This document shows positions 27,827 through 40,366 of a DNA stretch of 64,000 nt, piece after piece. Under the pieces are notes generated by a model. It saw only the letters and a program-made list of their open reading frames with translations, was not told the origin of the DNA and ran no database searches. Every line of letters starts with the position of its first letter. Positions within the stretch are counted from its first letter, which is position 1. The translations under genes were made by a program, and so were the position numbers. Where the stretch lies: assembly GCA_033060915.1 (NCBI GenBank), contig CM065394.1, forward strand, positions 28,155,001 to 28,219,000. Reading direction: 5' to 3'. The DNA is from Euryodendron excelsum. Lineage: Eukaryota > Streptophyta > Magnoliopsida > Ericales > Pentaphylacaceae.

Positions 27827-29200
27827 ATGAACAAAAGCTTATTGAGTTTAGTTGAGTACTGATCGCTTTCGAAAGAGGATTGAAAAAGTAATTTAAAAAT
27901 CAAACTTATTACCACTCATGAAAATAGTAGCAAGCCGAATATCGTTCTCAGGGACTGAAAGGCTGAGTTACGTTTGCTTGTAATCAATTCCTAAATTAAC
28001 TCAAATAGGAGGAGGTTTTGAATTTTGTAATGTAATTCTAAATAAATAAATAACAACCGATTGAAAATAAGATTTTGAAACAATGAGAGAAAATGTCTAG
28101 GGTTCAACTCCACTTCCTCCTTACAATCCTATAATGTAAATGACCTAGGTTTAATTATTCAGATTACTTGGGAATCGCCAAAACTATAAGCCTTAATTGA
28201 TTTGTCTAGAGAATAAATTCACAATCACAAAAGGGCATGGAATATCTTTGGCGAGCACGAATTGTCTTCAATGAATGAGCACAATCCGTCTACCTTGGGC
28301 ATAATCCATCTCAATTAATGATTGCAAAACAGTGAAAATAAATTGCATAACCGTGCAGCCACAATCACAAAAAGCGTATTTGGCTTTAAAATGAAAATAT
28401 GAATCAATCAATGTCAAAATTATGGAAAAGAGTTATACGATGTAATCTAAATATTTAACCCTTGACTCAAAATATAATAAAAGTTACTTGGATTCGGTTT
28501 CGTTTACACCCTAGAAAGGAGGTTTAGCCGCTCATGACTTTAGGAGAATCCATAGTCTTTGATGAAGAAACCATGAAGATTGCCCTCTTTTCTCTTGCCT
28601 GTTGTTCCCCCCTTGTTGCCTTTCACCGCTGCAGATTTAAGCCCCCCTTCCAAAAGGAATCTCCCCCTCTTTTATATTTCCTTTTCTTTCTTATTTAATT
28701 CCTTTTTTTTTTTTTTTTTCTGTTTTCCCCCTTGGTTCCAGCCATGTAGTTGAAAATAAGATTTGGTAAAGTTCAGTCCAAAGTGAATTGGACTTCCCTA
28801 ATTGCACTCTTGGCCCTTCAACTTCAAATGCTCTTGCAAATCAACTCCTTCAAATCCCGGGCTTTTTGTCTTTATCCCTAACATGGACTTAAATCATCGT
28901 GTTGTCCAAAATTCCGCACATCGAACTCGCACAACCTACAAACACCAAAAAGAGCAAAACAAGTAACAAAGAACTAATGATAAAACCTAACAAGTGTAAT
29001 TTAGAGGGCCTAATTTATACATATTTTGGCACTTATCAAGTACCCAATTCCTCATCGTGCTTTTCTCGTAATAATTATCGTTAGTGGCATGTGTGTACTT
29101 AGCTTTTACTCTAATTACAATAAAAAGTCTAATTTTGATACACTGTTAATGTATAATTTTTTCTATACAAACAGATATTAAAATGTGATGAGTGTCTATT
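27827..29200. other. Repeat-derived non-coding DNA
   Basis: Motifs such as CGTTCTCAGGGACTGAAAGG and TTTTGGCACTTATCA recur in plant retroelement flanks as I remember them, so this is probably a decayed element, perhaps on the minus strand. I could not identify termini or a coding domain. Confidence 0.35.
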
Positions 29201-31400
29201 AATCTTACTTTTTTATATTGTATGTATACTCTAAAGACACATGTCGCAGTTTGGTATCCGCTTATATAAAACTAAACATTAATCGGTCATAACTTTTGCT
29301 CCATAACTCTGTTTTCTTATTATAATATGTTTTTGAGGAGCTAGCGACGAGCTGGAGAAAAGAAAAAATTATAAAATAATTTTGTGGCCTAGGAAAGCAT
29401 AAAAAAAACATCTCTAAGTATGTTTTTTGGCCCGTTTTGTATTTTGGGCTTATGTTTTTTGGGTTTTCGTCATTTTTTTAATTAACTCAGTTTGTCCCGG
29501 ACCCTAGAATTTTGTGCCGCGTATTTATATTCATGTTAAGATATTTTTCAGCAACTTTTGAAGATTAATAAAATTTGTATGCGATTTTGTACTTTTTCAA
29601 TTATTCGGTATTTTCTACGAAAATCAATGAGTGTTTGATGCCTTAAAACCTGACACTCGTGGTGAATCAACAAGTTGCAGGACGACTCTTAATTCGGTAT
29701 TCGTGGTGAATCAATGAATTAAGGTTGATTACCTTGTTCTTGCAATCCCGCTGCATCACAAATCAGTGTATAATAAATAAGTTGGAGGGTTATTAAAAAC
29801 ATAAGTAATCCTTTAGACAAACAATGATTTGCTTACACTAATTATTAACACAAGTATTGTTTTATACCATTCTTATATATGACGAACTCTTTTATTTTTT
29901 ATTTTTTAATTTAAGAAAAACTGTTACAAAAGTCCCTCACATTTATGAGTTTTGCCGAGTCTTGTCTTTGTCAACCCAAAAGATCCATGGAACAAACCGG
30001 AGGGGTTGTCGTAGTTGATTAAGTGTGTGTACTTCTGATTGTTGTTAATTTAAGTTTAATTTTTAGAGTCACGTTGTGAGAGGTTTATTCCTTGTAAATA
30101 TTTGAATCTTAACAAAAATAATCTGCCTTTAACTGAACTAAAAAATGAATTAGTCAAGGTATATACGTGTAAACCGGTCTCCACACTCTTGACCATAATA
30201 TCAAAAATAAAAAAAAAATCGATGGAACTATGTATGGGTAAGGCAATGGAAAGACAGAGTAATTGACTCATCTGCCAATGATGATTCAGTAAATGCACTG
30301 TTCATATATTAGAAGCATAAAACAACAGTAAACAGACCACCCAAATGGCATGTAGCTATTGAAGATTCAGAAGATGCCTTAAAAGAAAGCAGAGCTATTG
30401 CATGAGCGACGCTGATGAGAGAGAAGGAGAGAGAGAGTGTGGTGTGTGTGTGTGTGTGTTGCACTTATGAAAATGGTGTTTCTTCATGGGTATTCCACTT
30501 TCTGGTTCTCATCATGGTGTAAGATAGACCAATATTGATAAAATAAGAAAAAAGTCCTAGTAAATTTTGGAAGGTGCTTGCCATAAAGAGACTGAATTTC
30601 ATTCACATCAAGCATTGTGAGAATTTATAACTCAGTTTTAAGTGTTGTTTGGTGAAACCACCTAAAATGCTAAACAGGTACTACATCATGAAAGTTCCTA
30701 TATATGTATATATATATATATATATATGTTCATTTCTGCATTCACCTTATCCTTGTACACCAGTCTAGGAAGCAATTAAACCTTTCATGCATGACTGCAA
30801 CATTGGGTCTGTATTTGATATATTCTAGCAAGTTCTTTTTTCTTTTTTTCTTTTTTATAATGTAAAGGGGAAAAAAGTAATATTATTAGTTAGTCCACTG
30901 CCGTTTGTATCCAGAAGAAAACTGTAATGTGTTTTTTGGAATATTCTGTTCTTACATTTATTTTGTAGAAAACTCCATCCCAATAATGTTGTAGCAGCAT
31001 TTTTTAAATTATGAGTCATAATTTTTGCATAGAGTATCATGATAATGATATTTGTGAAAAAAAATACTATACATATTATAAAACGTGTACAAAATTGTGT
31101 ATCTAGGTTATAGCCTTTTTATTTTAAGGTAAATCACCCATTATTTTGGCTCATAATTTTTTTAAAAAAATATTATTCTTTTTAAAATTTAATAAAAAGT
31201 TTTATACTAAAATAATGTGATAATAATAATTTTATAATTGCAAGACATCTTGTGAGAGTGAAATAAAACAAAGTGAGCGGACCCAAAATAATTGAAAAAA
31301 AACTTCTTAATTTAGCTGAAAGAAGTAAATAACTAGTTGTCTTTTAGCTCAGAGATAAATTAGAGGGGACTCATCAGTGAATGGTATAATACTTAAGGTC
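29201..31400. other. Intergenic, LTR-like debris and microsatellites
   Basis: 29275-29780 has LTR-like sequence (CATAACTTTTGCTCCATAAC; TCGTGGTGAATCAA twice, at about 29658 and 29709). A (GT)n run lies near 30440-30460 and a (TA)n run near 30705-30727. No gene is seen. Confidence 0.45.
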
Positions 31401-31437
31401 AAATCCGTCATTAAAAATATAAACTTATGATCACAGC

Positions 31438-31560
31438 CACGTGGCAAGTTCCAGGGGTGCACAAAATACAGAAAACAAATCGGCCGTTGCAGGCGGTGGG
31501 TTCGGCCAGAAGTCGCCTTCTACTTTCCTCTGACATTCCACCTCTGCAAATATATAAATA
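31438..31560 (+). promoter_or_regulatory. KLCR2 promoter: G-box and TATA-like element
   Basis: A G-box core CACGTG (31438-31443, in CCACGTGGCA) lies about 110 bases upstream of TATATAAATA (31551-31560). A second TATA-like TATATATT occurs near 31679. G-boxes bind bZIP and bHLH factors such as ABA- or light-response regulators; use here is inferred. Confidence 0.5.
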
Positions 31561-31746
31561 TCTGCGTGTAGATATATATGTCATTCTAAATCCCCATTTT
31601 GCCCTTACCCTTCTGGTAATATCCCCCGACCCTGTCTTTTTCTGCCCCATAGGTGGATCTTTTTTCCTTCTCGCTCTCTATATATTACACCCAAAGAAAC
31701 ACAAAGCACCAGACTTCGGTTTCCTCTTTCATGGGTTGTCTCTGAG

Positions 31747-32184
31747 GTATGTATTCTTCGCATTTCTGGTTCTGTTTTCCAGTCAGTTGAATCCATTTTC
31801 TTTTGTACCCATTTTAGTGTTTTAATCAACTAGACTTTTCTTTTCGTGATTTACGTCTCCGTTTGTAATAGGGCTTGTGTTATTGGTTTGTTTTGTAGAA
31901 TTCGTATTTAGTATGTCTGAGTGCATATGTTTTGATTTGTAAAGATCTGTTTATAGGAAACAATGAGTTGTATTAATACATGATGTGTATATACAGACAA
32001 AAACTTAGAAGCTTTTAATAGTGTTCGACTTAAAATCTAAAAACATAAAAAATCTATGGATAATAGTTTTCGTGTTTGGATCTGAATTCTGAAGTGGGAA
32101 TCTATGGATTGGATATATTTATTTATGTTGAACTTGTATGTGATATGGAAATCTGCTTTTTTATTATTGAAATATCTCTTGCAG
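31747..32184 (+). other. KLCR2 leader (5'UTR) intron
   Basis: Donor GAG|GTATGT at 31747 and acceptor CTCTTGCAG ending 32184 bracket a T-rich stretch of 438 bases, placing a short untranslated exon upstream and 48 leader bases before the ATG. Inferred from splice motifs only. Confidence 0.55.
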
Positions 32185-32232
32185 ATAATTTATTTGAATT
32201 TTTAAGTTATTTTTTGATTCGGGTTTCGTAAA

Positions 32233-34590
32233 ATGCCTGGAGTTGTTATGGAGGGAATTCATGAAGATGGGTTAGTGAATGGAAATGGAAATTCTACTCC
32301 TCTGAAGGAGAATTCAGTTCAGAATAAGTCCCCTAAAAGTACTCTGAGCCCGCAGAGTCCCCAAAATGCTGCTATCGAAGTCCCTTTCAATGGAGTGGTG
32401 GACAACTCAATTGAGCAGCTTTATGACAATGTGTGTGAGATGCAGAGTTCTGATCAGTCACCCTCAAGGGCTAGCTTTGGATCCGCTGGCGAAGAGTCGA
32501 GGATTGATTCAGAATTGGGCCATCTTGTTGGTGGAGAGAGGAGGGAAGTGGAGATAATGGAAGAAAAAGAAGAAGAAGTCGAAAAGCTGGGAGATGACTG
32601 TCATAGTGATTCTGGTTCTAAGAAGGAAAGCTCATCCACAGGGAAGAAGTCTGGGAAAATGGATGACACCCAATCAGCTTGTATAAAGTCTCCGTCCCCG
32701 GGACAATCAAAGAAAGCTTCTCACTTGAAGTTGGGGTCAGAAGCATCATCGGAATCAAACCCCAAGAGCAAAAGTCCTCAAGAGAAGCTTCCTTTGGATA
32801 AGCGGAATGATAAGAATTCAAGAAAACCAAATGCAAGAGGCATCTCCACTAAAAAACGGCGGAATGTGCCCTTAGGAAAGATGAAACTGCAGAATGGGAC
32901 TGAGGACTCGTCTGAATCGGGGTTAGATAATCCGGATCTTGGGCCGTTTCTGCTTAAGCAAGCAAGGGATTTAATTTCTTCTGGGGATAATCCCCAAAAA
33001 GCTCTCGAGTTAGCTCTTCGAGCAGCAAAATCATTTGAGAAATGTGCAGATGGAAAGCCCAGTTTAGATGTGGTCATGTGCCTACATGTCACTGCAGCAT
33101 TATACTGTAACTTAAGCCAGTATAGCAAGGCAATTCCAGTTCTCGAGCGTTCAATTGAGATTTCAGCAATTGAAGAAAGCCAAGATCATGCCCTTGCTAA
33201 ATTTGCTGGTCATATGCAGTTGGGTGATACATACGTGATGTTGGGCCAGCTAGAGAACTCTATAATGTGTTACACGGCTGGTTTGGAAGTGCAGAAAAAA
33301 GTTTTGGGAGATACAGATTCAAGAGTTGGTGAGACTTGCAGGTATTTGGCTGAAGCTCATGTTCAAGCATTGCAATTTGATGAGGCAGAGAAGTTTTGTC
33401 AAATGGCTCTTAACATCCACAAAGAGAATAGTTCACCTGCATCCCTTGAAGAGGCAGCAGATAGGAGGCTCATGGGTCTCATATGTGAAACAAAAGGGGA
33501 TCATGAGGCTGCTCTTGAGCATCTTGTTTTGGCTAGCATGGCCATGGTGGCAAATGGCCAGGAAATGGAGGTGGCATCTGTGGATTGCAGCATCGGAGAC
33601 GCATACTTGTCATTGGCTCGATATGATGAAGCAGTTTTAGCGTATCAGAAGGCACTTACAGTTTTCAAGTCCTCCAAAGGAGAAAATCATCCTGCAGTCG
33701 CTTTAGTTTTTGTCCGTTTGGCCGACTTGTACAATAAGACCGGAAAACTGAAGGAATCAAAATCGTACTGTGAAAATGCCCTTCGTATTTATGGAACTCA
33801 GGTTCCTGGGATTCCTCCTGAAGAGATTGCCAGTGGTCTAACTGATGTTTCTTCTATTTATGAATCAATGAATGAACTTGAGCAGGCACTCAAGTTGTTA
33901 CAGAAGGCACTAAACATGTATAACAATGCCCCTGGTCAGCAAAGCACAATTGCTGGGATTGAAGCCCAGATGGGAGTCATGCACTATATGTTGGGAAACT
34001 ACTCCAAATCTTATACCTCCTTTAAAAACGCCATTTCAAAGCTCCGTGCAAGTGGGGAGAAGAAATCTGCCTTCTTCGGGATTGCTCTAAACCAGATGGG
34101 GCTTGCTTGTGTGCAGCTTTGTTCTATAAATGAGGCTGCAGAGTTGTTTGTAGAGGCGAGGAGTATTTTGGAACAGGAGTATGGACCCTATCATCCCGAC
34201 ACGCTTGGGGTATATAGCAACCTTGCTGGCACATATGACGCAGTTGGCAGGTACTTTCTCTACTATCATGATTAGGCTATGCAAAGCTTAGTTCACATTT
34301 TTATTTCTAGTTGGCAAGTTTGTACTGTTCTTTTATTTATTTTATATAATGCAGTTGTTTCTTTTGGATTCTTATATAGGTTGGATGATGCAATTAAAAT
34401 ATTAGAATTTGTAGTGGGAATGAGAGAGGAAAAGCTTGGGACCGCAAATCCTGATGTGGATGATGAAAAGAAGAGGTTGGCTGAGTTATTACAAGAAGCA
34501 GGAAGGGTGCCTAGTAGAAAGGCCAGATCATTAGAGAAACTCCTCGATGCCAGCCATCATTCTATAAGCCCGGATGGCATTAAGGTATAA
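32233..34590 (+). CDS. KLCR2: Kinesin light chain-related protein (KLCR2/CMU2 type)
   Basis: Exons 32233-34250 and 34380-34590 (TAA) encode 742 residues; the 129-bp GT-AG intron splits an Arg codon. Residues 1 to about 230 are disordered (Ser/Lys/Glu-rich) and carry the family block IEQLYDNVCEM followed by QSPSRASF. The rest is a chain of tetratricopeptide repeats, e.g. ALELALRAAKSFEKC, AIPVLERSIEI, EALVLAYQKAL-like and YSNLAGTYDAVGRLDDAI, to about residue 720. The order and wording match Arabidopsis KLCR2 (CMU2). That family associates with IQ67-domain proteins along cortical microtubules and keeps cellulose synthase tracks in place; plants have no animal-type kinesin light chain use proven for it. 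Start: first ATG after the leader intron. The gene looks intact. Confidence 0.94.
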
Positions 34591-36758
34591 GGATGGTTAT
34601 TTTATAGTGAGAATGATGTAATATAGTTGATATTTATAAGCAAAGAAGGGAAAAAGAAAAAAAAAAAGAAAAAGAAGAAAGTATAGATGGCTGGTGTGCT
34701 GATTGGATTCTTGTCCTGGGGATCAAATGAAATTACTGCTTGTAATGTTGATTTGTCATATTATATATATTTGCCGAAAGTGATTCTATCTTGCATTAAA
34801 TTGTTTAAATGATAAGTATTTATATATTTATGTTCAGTGTTTGATGATTTTTTCTACACTAAATGGTATTGCAACACTGTTAAGAGTTTTAGTGATGTTC
34901 ATATTATATCGATTGCTGCTATTTACTGGCTGGAGTTTCTTGAAATTGTAGAGTACCTCTGCTTTTGAATGCTTCTTGCGCGCAGAGTTTTGGTTGAGGA
35001 GCGGATTTAAGTTGCCATATCATTTTCACATGGTACTTTGATTTTTGCTAGAAAATCAATCTTAATATCCTTCATGGGTCCATAGATTGGGACCATTTGT
35101 TTCGATACTTTGTCGGAGGATGAGATAAAATCATGACTATTATAGGTTGGTCGGTACGTGTTATTTGCCAATCATTCAATGATCATCGAGATGGTTGGTG
35201 GAGGTAGAGGATTGTTCACTGTATTTCTTTTTCTATTTTTCTTTTGGTATTTTCAATTGTTTGCAGAAATTTTTTTACTATTGATGCTATTTCCTTTCCC
35301 TTTTTGTGGGTTTGGTAGATACATGGATAAAGGATTGATTTCTCAAAGTAATGGTTTATTTTTCCCACCTAAAACCCTTGGGAGCTAAGAGCCCACAAGT
35401 GCTGAATACGGTTTTGACTGTTGCAGTATGAGATGTTTCATTTTTTCCTTTCTTGGCTAAGAACCTATTGGAATTTCAGTAGTTTGGCTAGAAATCTATT
35501 TACTCTGGAAGGGGTGGGGTTTGAGCCAGGAAAGGGATTTTGGAAGAACAAAAAGTTAAAAAAGTTAACGAGTCCAACTCAACTCCAGCTGAAATGTGCT
35601 TGTCCAATTCCATCCCCAGATCTGAATATGGTCCCCAATGCTTGTCTTTCACTTTAAAAAAGGCAGTGGGTCACTCCTCCTCAAGGTAACTGGACATCTT
35701 TCAACCTTTTGAAATTCTATCTTGCTGGTACTTTGCACTAATAAGGAGTTTGATTTCCCTTAAAGTCTACAATTGTTAATGCATATGGGCACACATGTTA
35801 TGATTATTTTGTGTTTCAACTAGGCGCACACATAGGAAACTCATTTGTTAGCGATATGAATGCGAAAGTCGTTTTGAAATTTTTGAAAAACATTCTGGAA
35901 ATACTTTGAAAAAAGTATAGAATATTTTTGAAATACCTAATGAAACTCTTGAGAAATTAAGGAGAAACTGGTGAAAAACTATGTGAAATCTATTTGTAAA
36001 CTTGAAACGTTGATATCTCTATTTTTTTTCTTTCAAGTTTCAACAAAGTATCTATTGAATTATTCATATAGGTTTCTATTAAATTTTGTAAAGGTTTTTG
36101 CTAAATTTTTCAAAATTTTGTTTAAGTTTTGCAAAAACTTCTCACTAAGATTCCTATCAAGTTTTTTAATAGTTTATTAATCGTTCTTTCGTGTCTCTTT
36201 TCTCTTATATGTATTGGCTGTGCTTTTTCCGTTTCTTCTAACGTTTCTGCTTCTACTTCCTAATTTTGGTAACTATGAGCACACACCTTAAATAATCAAA
36301 CTAAACTTTATATAGAACTCTCATCCAAAATGATATGACAACAAGAAGTTTGTATAACCTTACTCTAAATAATCACACACTCCTAACATTTTTTCGGTCC
36401 TTTATGGCCTCCATTACCATATCATCAGTTTACTCCTAGTAGGTGAGCTCTGCCCAGAAGAATTAATGAATTCAGGGCTGCATTCCAAGAAGCAAGTGTA
36501 AAACTTTGATTGAAAGTTTGGGAGATCAGAGCTCAATAAGCAAGTCTTCCCAATTTAAGTCAGTCCACTCAGAAAAATGTGCTCAATCTTCTCTTGAGCA
36601 TAACCTTGCCAATAATCTTCTTGTTAGCCCCAAAAATTGGAAAAAAAAAATAGAAGAATATTTTCTATAAATAGCAGATCCCCAGCTGAGTGCAACATAT
36701 AAGACACCTCATTTTCATAGTCTTAATCAATGCTCAACCTCTTAAAGAAATTCTCTAA
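34591..36758. other. KLCR2 3' flank and spacer
   Basis: An A/G-rich 3'UTR (34640-34690), then AT-rich spacer. Open frames at 35158-35657 and 35971-36180 are low-complexity and have no family resemblance. I see no gene. Confidence 0.55.
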
Positions 36759-37190
36759 GGCCATGTTTGTTTGGGGTGGGGATTGGAGATGTTATTTATG
36801 GGGGCTCACCTATTCCCATGTTCGGGAAAAAAAGTAAAGATGTTGTCCATGAGAGATATAATCCTTCAAGATGGAGGATAAGCCATCTCAGATAGGAGGT
36901 GGGATGTTATATCCATATAAGACACTAAAAGACCATTTTGCCCACTCCTTATATTTTTATATATTATTACGTACATACTACATGATATTATATTAATGTT
37001 ATGTAACTATTATATTAATATTTATTTTGTAGTTATAAATTATTATATTAAAATTACTTATACTATTTTTTATCTTACCTCAACTAAACATAGTATTAGT
37101 AATTCTGCATCACATTATGCTATTACTTATCATCTATCATTATTTTTCTAATCCGACAGTATTACTTATCTCTCATTTTCTTATTTCGCA
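36759..37190. mobile_element. Tourist-like MITE, 3' end lost
   Basis: Starts GGCCATGTTTGTTTGGGG after a TAA (36756-36758), as in the element at 48977-49451, and the interior is alike (GGATTGGAGATG, GGGCTCAC, ATTACTTATC). The right inverted repeat is missing: the similarity stops near TTCTTATTTCGC before another inverted-repeat unit begins. Confidence 0.55.
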
Positions 37191-37198
37191 GGCCAAGT

Positions 37199-37472
37199 GT
37201 GATGATCTCATGGAGAAATTATTTATAATGGTCGTAACATTACATTATCATGCCTATGTGATATGACAATTTATTTATATAATGTCATCTGTAAAGACAA
37301 ATAGATGAATTTTTTTTTTAAAATTATAGACATTATTCTAGTTTTATGATAAATTTTTAAATAAAATTTTTATTATATAAATAATTTCATACATATAATG
37401 AAATATCACACCACGTCATCATAACGCGGTGGTATGACGGTGACCCTCCATAATTTCTCAATCGATCTCACG
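37199..37472. mobile_element. Candidate MITE abutting the previous element
   Basis: The left edge GTGATGATCTCATGGAGAAA and right edge TAATTTCTCAATCGATCTCAC form imperfect inverted repeats; the interior is AT-rich. The junction suggests it removed or replaced the right end of the Tourist-like MITE. Confidence 0.45.
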
Positions 37473-40366
37473 GGGTTGGCTCCTTGATAGAAACTGTGCC
37501 GAGTTCATAGCTAATTTTCAAGCAATACCATTCTTATCAAAGAACAAGTCTATTGACAGATAAATACACACACACACACACACACATATATATTATAGAA
37601 TTCTTGTGATTATTGTCCATATCCATTTAGAATGTACACAAACCATACGGGAAGACAAAAGAACAATTAATAATATGTAAGGATTTAATACAATTTTTTA
37701 AAAAATATAATAATAAAATTTAGTATAAAAATACGAGAACATAAAAAATACGAATGCATAATTATTTGATTATCATATGAATATTAGTTAAAAAGTCGGA
37801 GCAAAAAATACGATAAGATAATAAGAAATTACTTCATATATTTGTTAATAAGTAGTATTTTTGTCTCATATATATTAATTTTTTTAAAACACATTATTAG
37901 CAAACAGCTAAATTAAAGTGGCAAATAAAATAAATTTTATTTTATTATTTTATTATTTTTTTAATATTTGATATAAGAATGTGTTAATTTATCAATTTTA
38001 ATTTTTGATTTAATATTTTAAGTATTAATAAGAAGTTAGAGAATAGTATGTTTAATAATTTAAGTATATATTAGAAAAATATCAAAAATATATATGACAT
38101 GATACTAATAAAGATACAGAAATCATGGGTTATACAATCTTTTTTTTATAATTGATAAAGTCAAATAATTTTAATAGTCAATAGTTGTACTATAATAATT
38201 ATATATTAAGTATAGAATTAATAATATGCTAAAATTATATTAAATTATATCTAATTTTCAATCAAGTTTTTCTAAAAGTATGATACGTAAAACGTCTAAT
38301 ACGTGTATTATATGGTCTAACTGAAAAAAATGAATATTTTTCACTAGGTTTTCGATATGGACAGAAAATAAAATTTTTATTTATTTATACATACGTACGG
38401 ATATTATACGTAAATAGTATGAGTATTTACTAATTAGGTTGCAAACAACGTTTCTACTAAAAAGAGACCAAAAAAAAAAAAAAAAGTAAAATAAAATTCA
38501 ACTTGTGAATGTAATCCTATCCTAAAATATGACAAAAATTGGTTTCATTTCTTTGAAAATAGATGTGCTTAAGATGTGCTAACTCACTTAAAAAGCTGAC
38601 TTTTTACATGAACATAATTTTTATTATTTTTGGAAAAATATGAGTTGATTTTTAAGAAGATGGCCCATTTTATTGGTGACACTCCATTTTTCGTCAACAC
38701 GGACCAAGATTGGTTTCGGAGGTTTGATTAGAGCAGGGAATGTGTTAGGTACCCTACATCGTCAAAAAATTGGTATATAATCTCCTATATGTGCTATCCT
38801 CCTAGGTCAAGTGTCCTTCACTTCCAGTTTATAAGCGTGTAAATTGGTATAAAAATGCAAGTTTGTATGAGAATATAGTCTAGATGATGATGTACGGTTT
38901 TGGTTTCGTTTTGTGTGTTTTCAAAAATAAAAAGTTTGAGAATATCTCTTTTTTTATATTCTTGAAAATAAAAAAAGTAAGGCCATAAAAAATACCATCA
39001 TTTTCACATCATTTTTCTTTTCGAATAAAAATGGTTTTAAAAACTCAAAAAATACCTTTTTAATGGTTTCTAAAACTAAAGTGTTTTTTGAAATTTTTTT
39101 TAAAAATAAGTTTCAGAACTGACTTACCAAACACAGTCGAAAGAGAAACAATTTTCAAAACTAATTTGCTAAGCACACTTTTGTCGAATTTTAAAAAACA
39201 AAAATAAAAACAGAAACCAAAACCTTATTCAAACGGAGACAATTGTCTGGCAATGGGTTTTTTTCCCTCTAAAGTTGGGACTGGTTTATTGATCTTTCTA
39301 CAAATGGTGTGGCTTGAAAATGGCTAGGGCTCAACACTCCACCCGAATTATCATCCAGGCTGATGCATTGGTGGCTATAAATCTCATATTAACTGGAGAC
39401 CTAACCACTCACCTTCTGGTCCAATTTTGATGAAATTTAAATTTAAGAATCACCATTTAGCAGTCAGAAGCTTTAGAAAAAGATTTTATTTTTTAAAAAA
39501 TATTATTCTCCAATCAAAGAATTTGAAAATTTGATTTTGATTTAAAATTTTGTAAAAATAATATTTTGACCTAATGAAGTTTTGCAGATTATTTTTGACG
39601 CTGAAGATGAGTTGAAAATATTATAATGCCGATTTAAAGTTTTTAAAATCAGTTTTTACATTCAAAATGGCTTTAAAGACAATATTTCTAAACCAAGAAT
39701 TTTCTTTTTTGAAATGATTTAAAAAATTATCTTGAAAATAAAATCTAGGAATTAAAGTTCTGAAAAAAGGTTGGACAGTATGATTTTGTACTCCCAAAAC
39801 TTGAGAAAATGATTTTCAACTAGAATGAAAGACAAATCCGATTTTTTAGAAACTGTCTTAAGAAGAAAACATCAACATTATTTTTACAGTTTTTTGTTTT
39901 TATTTTTTAAAATTCAACGAAATCACATTTAACAAATTAGTTATAGAAACTTTTCATCTAAATCACACTTGGTAAACTTACTCCAAAACTTAATTTCAAA
40001 TTTTTTTTAAAAAACTTTCTAATTTTAAGAATCACTAAAAATATATTTTTTAGGTTTTTGAAACCAATAAAAACGATGCCTCTTCACTAGTCTCAATTTT
40101 TTTTGTTTTCAATAACCAAAAAAAAAAAGAAAAACGAGTTGTTAATTTGTTTATTTTCGAGAACACGAAAAAACGAAAGTCGAAATCGGAACCAAACAGG
40201 GTAAAATTTCCAAATTGCCCTCGTCGCTGCAATCTGCTGGGTTGTCCTCTGCCTCTGCGGCTCTGCCTCTTCCTCTTCCTCTGCTCCCTGTGTATCGGTC
40301 CTTGCAGAGACCATAAGAAACCCATAAGTTCTATTCGAGTGTTCGTTCTCTTTCGAAGTGAAAAAG
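37473..40366. other. AT-rich intergenic DNA up to RRP40
   Basis: Very AT-rich with a (CA)n run at about 37567-37586. An inverted-repeat unit at 38895-39224 has ends CGGTTTTGGTTTCG and CAGAAACCAAAACC. The last 200 bases, richer in C and G, are the probable RRP40 promoter and leader. No other gene is seen. Confidence 0.6.
38895..39224. mobile_element. Inverted-repeat element upstream of RRP40
   Basis: The left end CGGTTTTGGTTTCGTTTTG mirrors the right end CAGAAACCAAAACC, with A/T-run-rich arms (CAAAAATAAAAAG / ACAAAAATAAAAAC). 330 bp, non-coding. Confidence 0.5.

Noticed and set aside
27580..27915. Minus-strand frame with an internal protein repeat
   Set aside because: The repeat is the 117-bp DNA tandem duplication; no start context, splice sites or known domain.
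31411..31829. Open frames on both strands before KLCR2
   Set aside because: They overlap the promoter and leader of KLCR2 and resemble nothing known.
33326..33640. Second long frame within KLCR2
   Set aside because: Shadow frame of the clearly supported TPR coding sequence.
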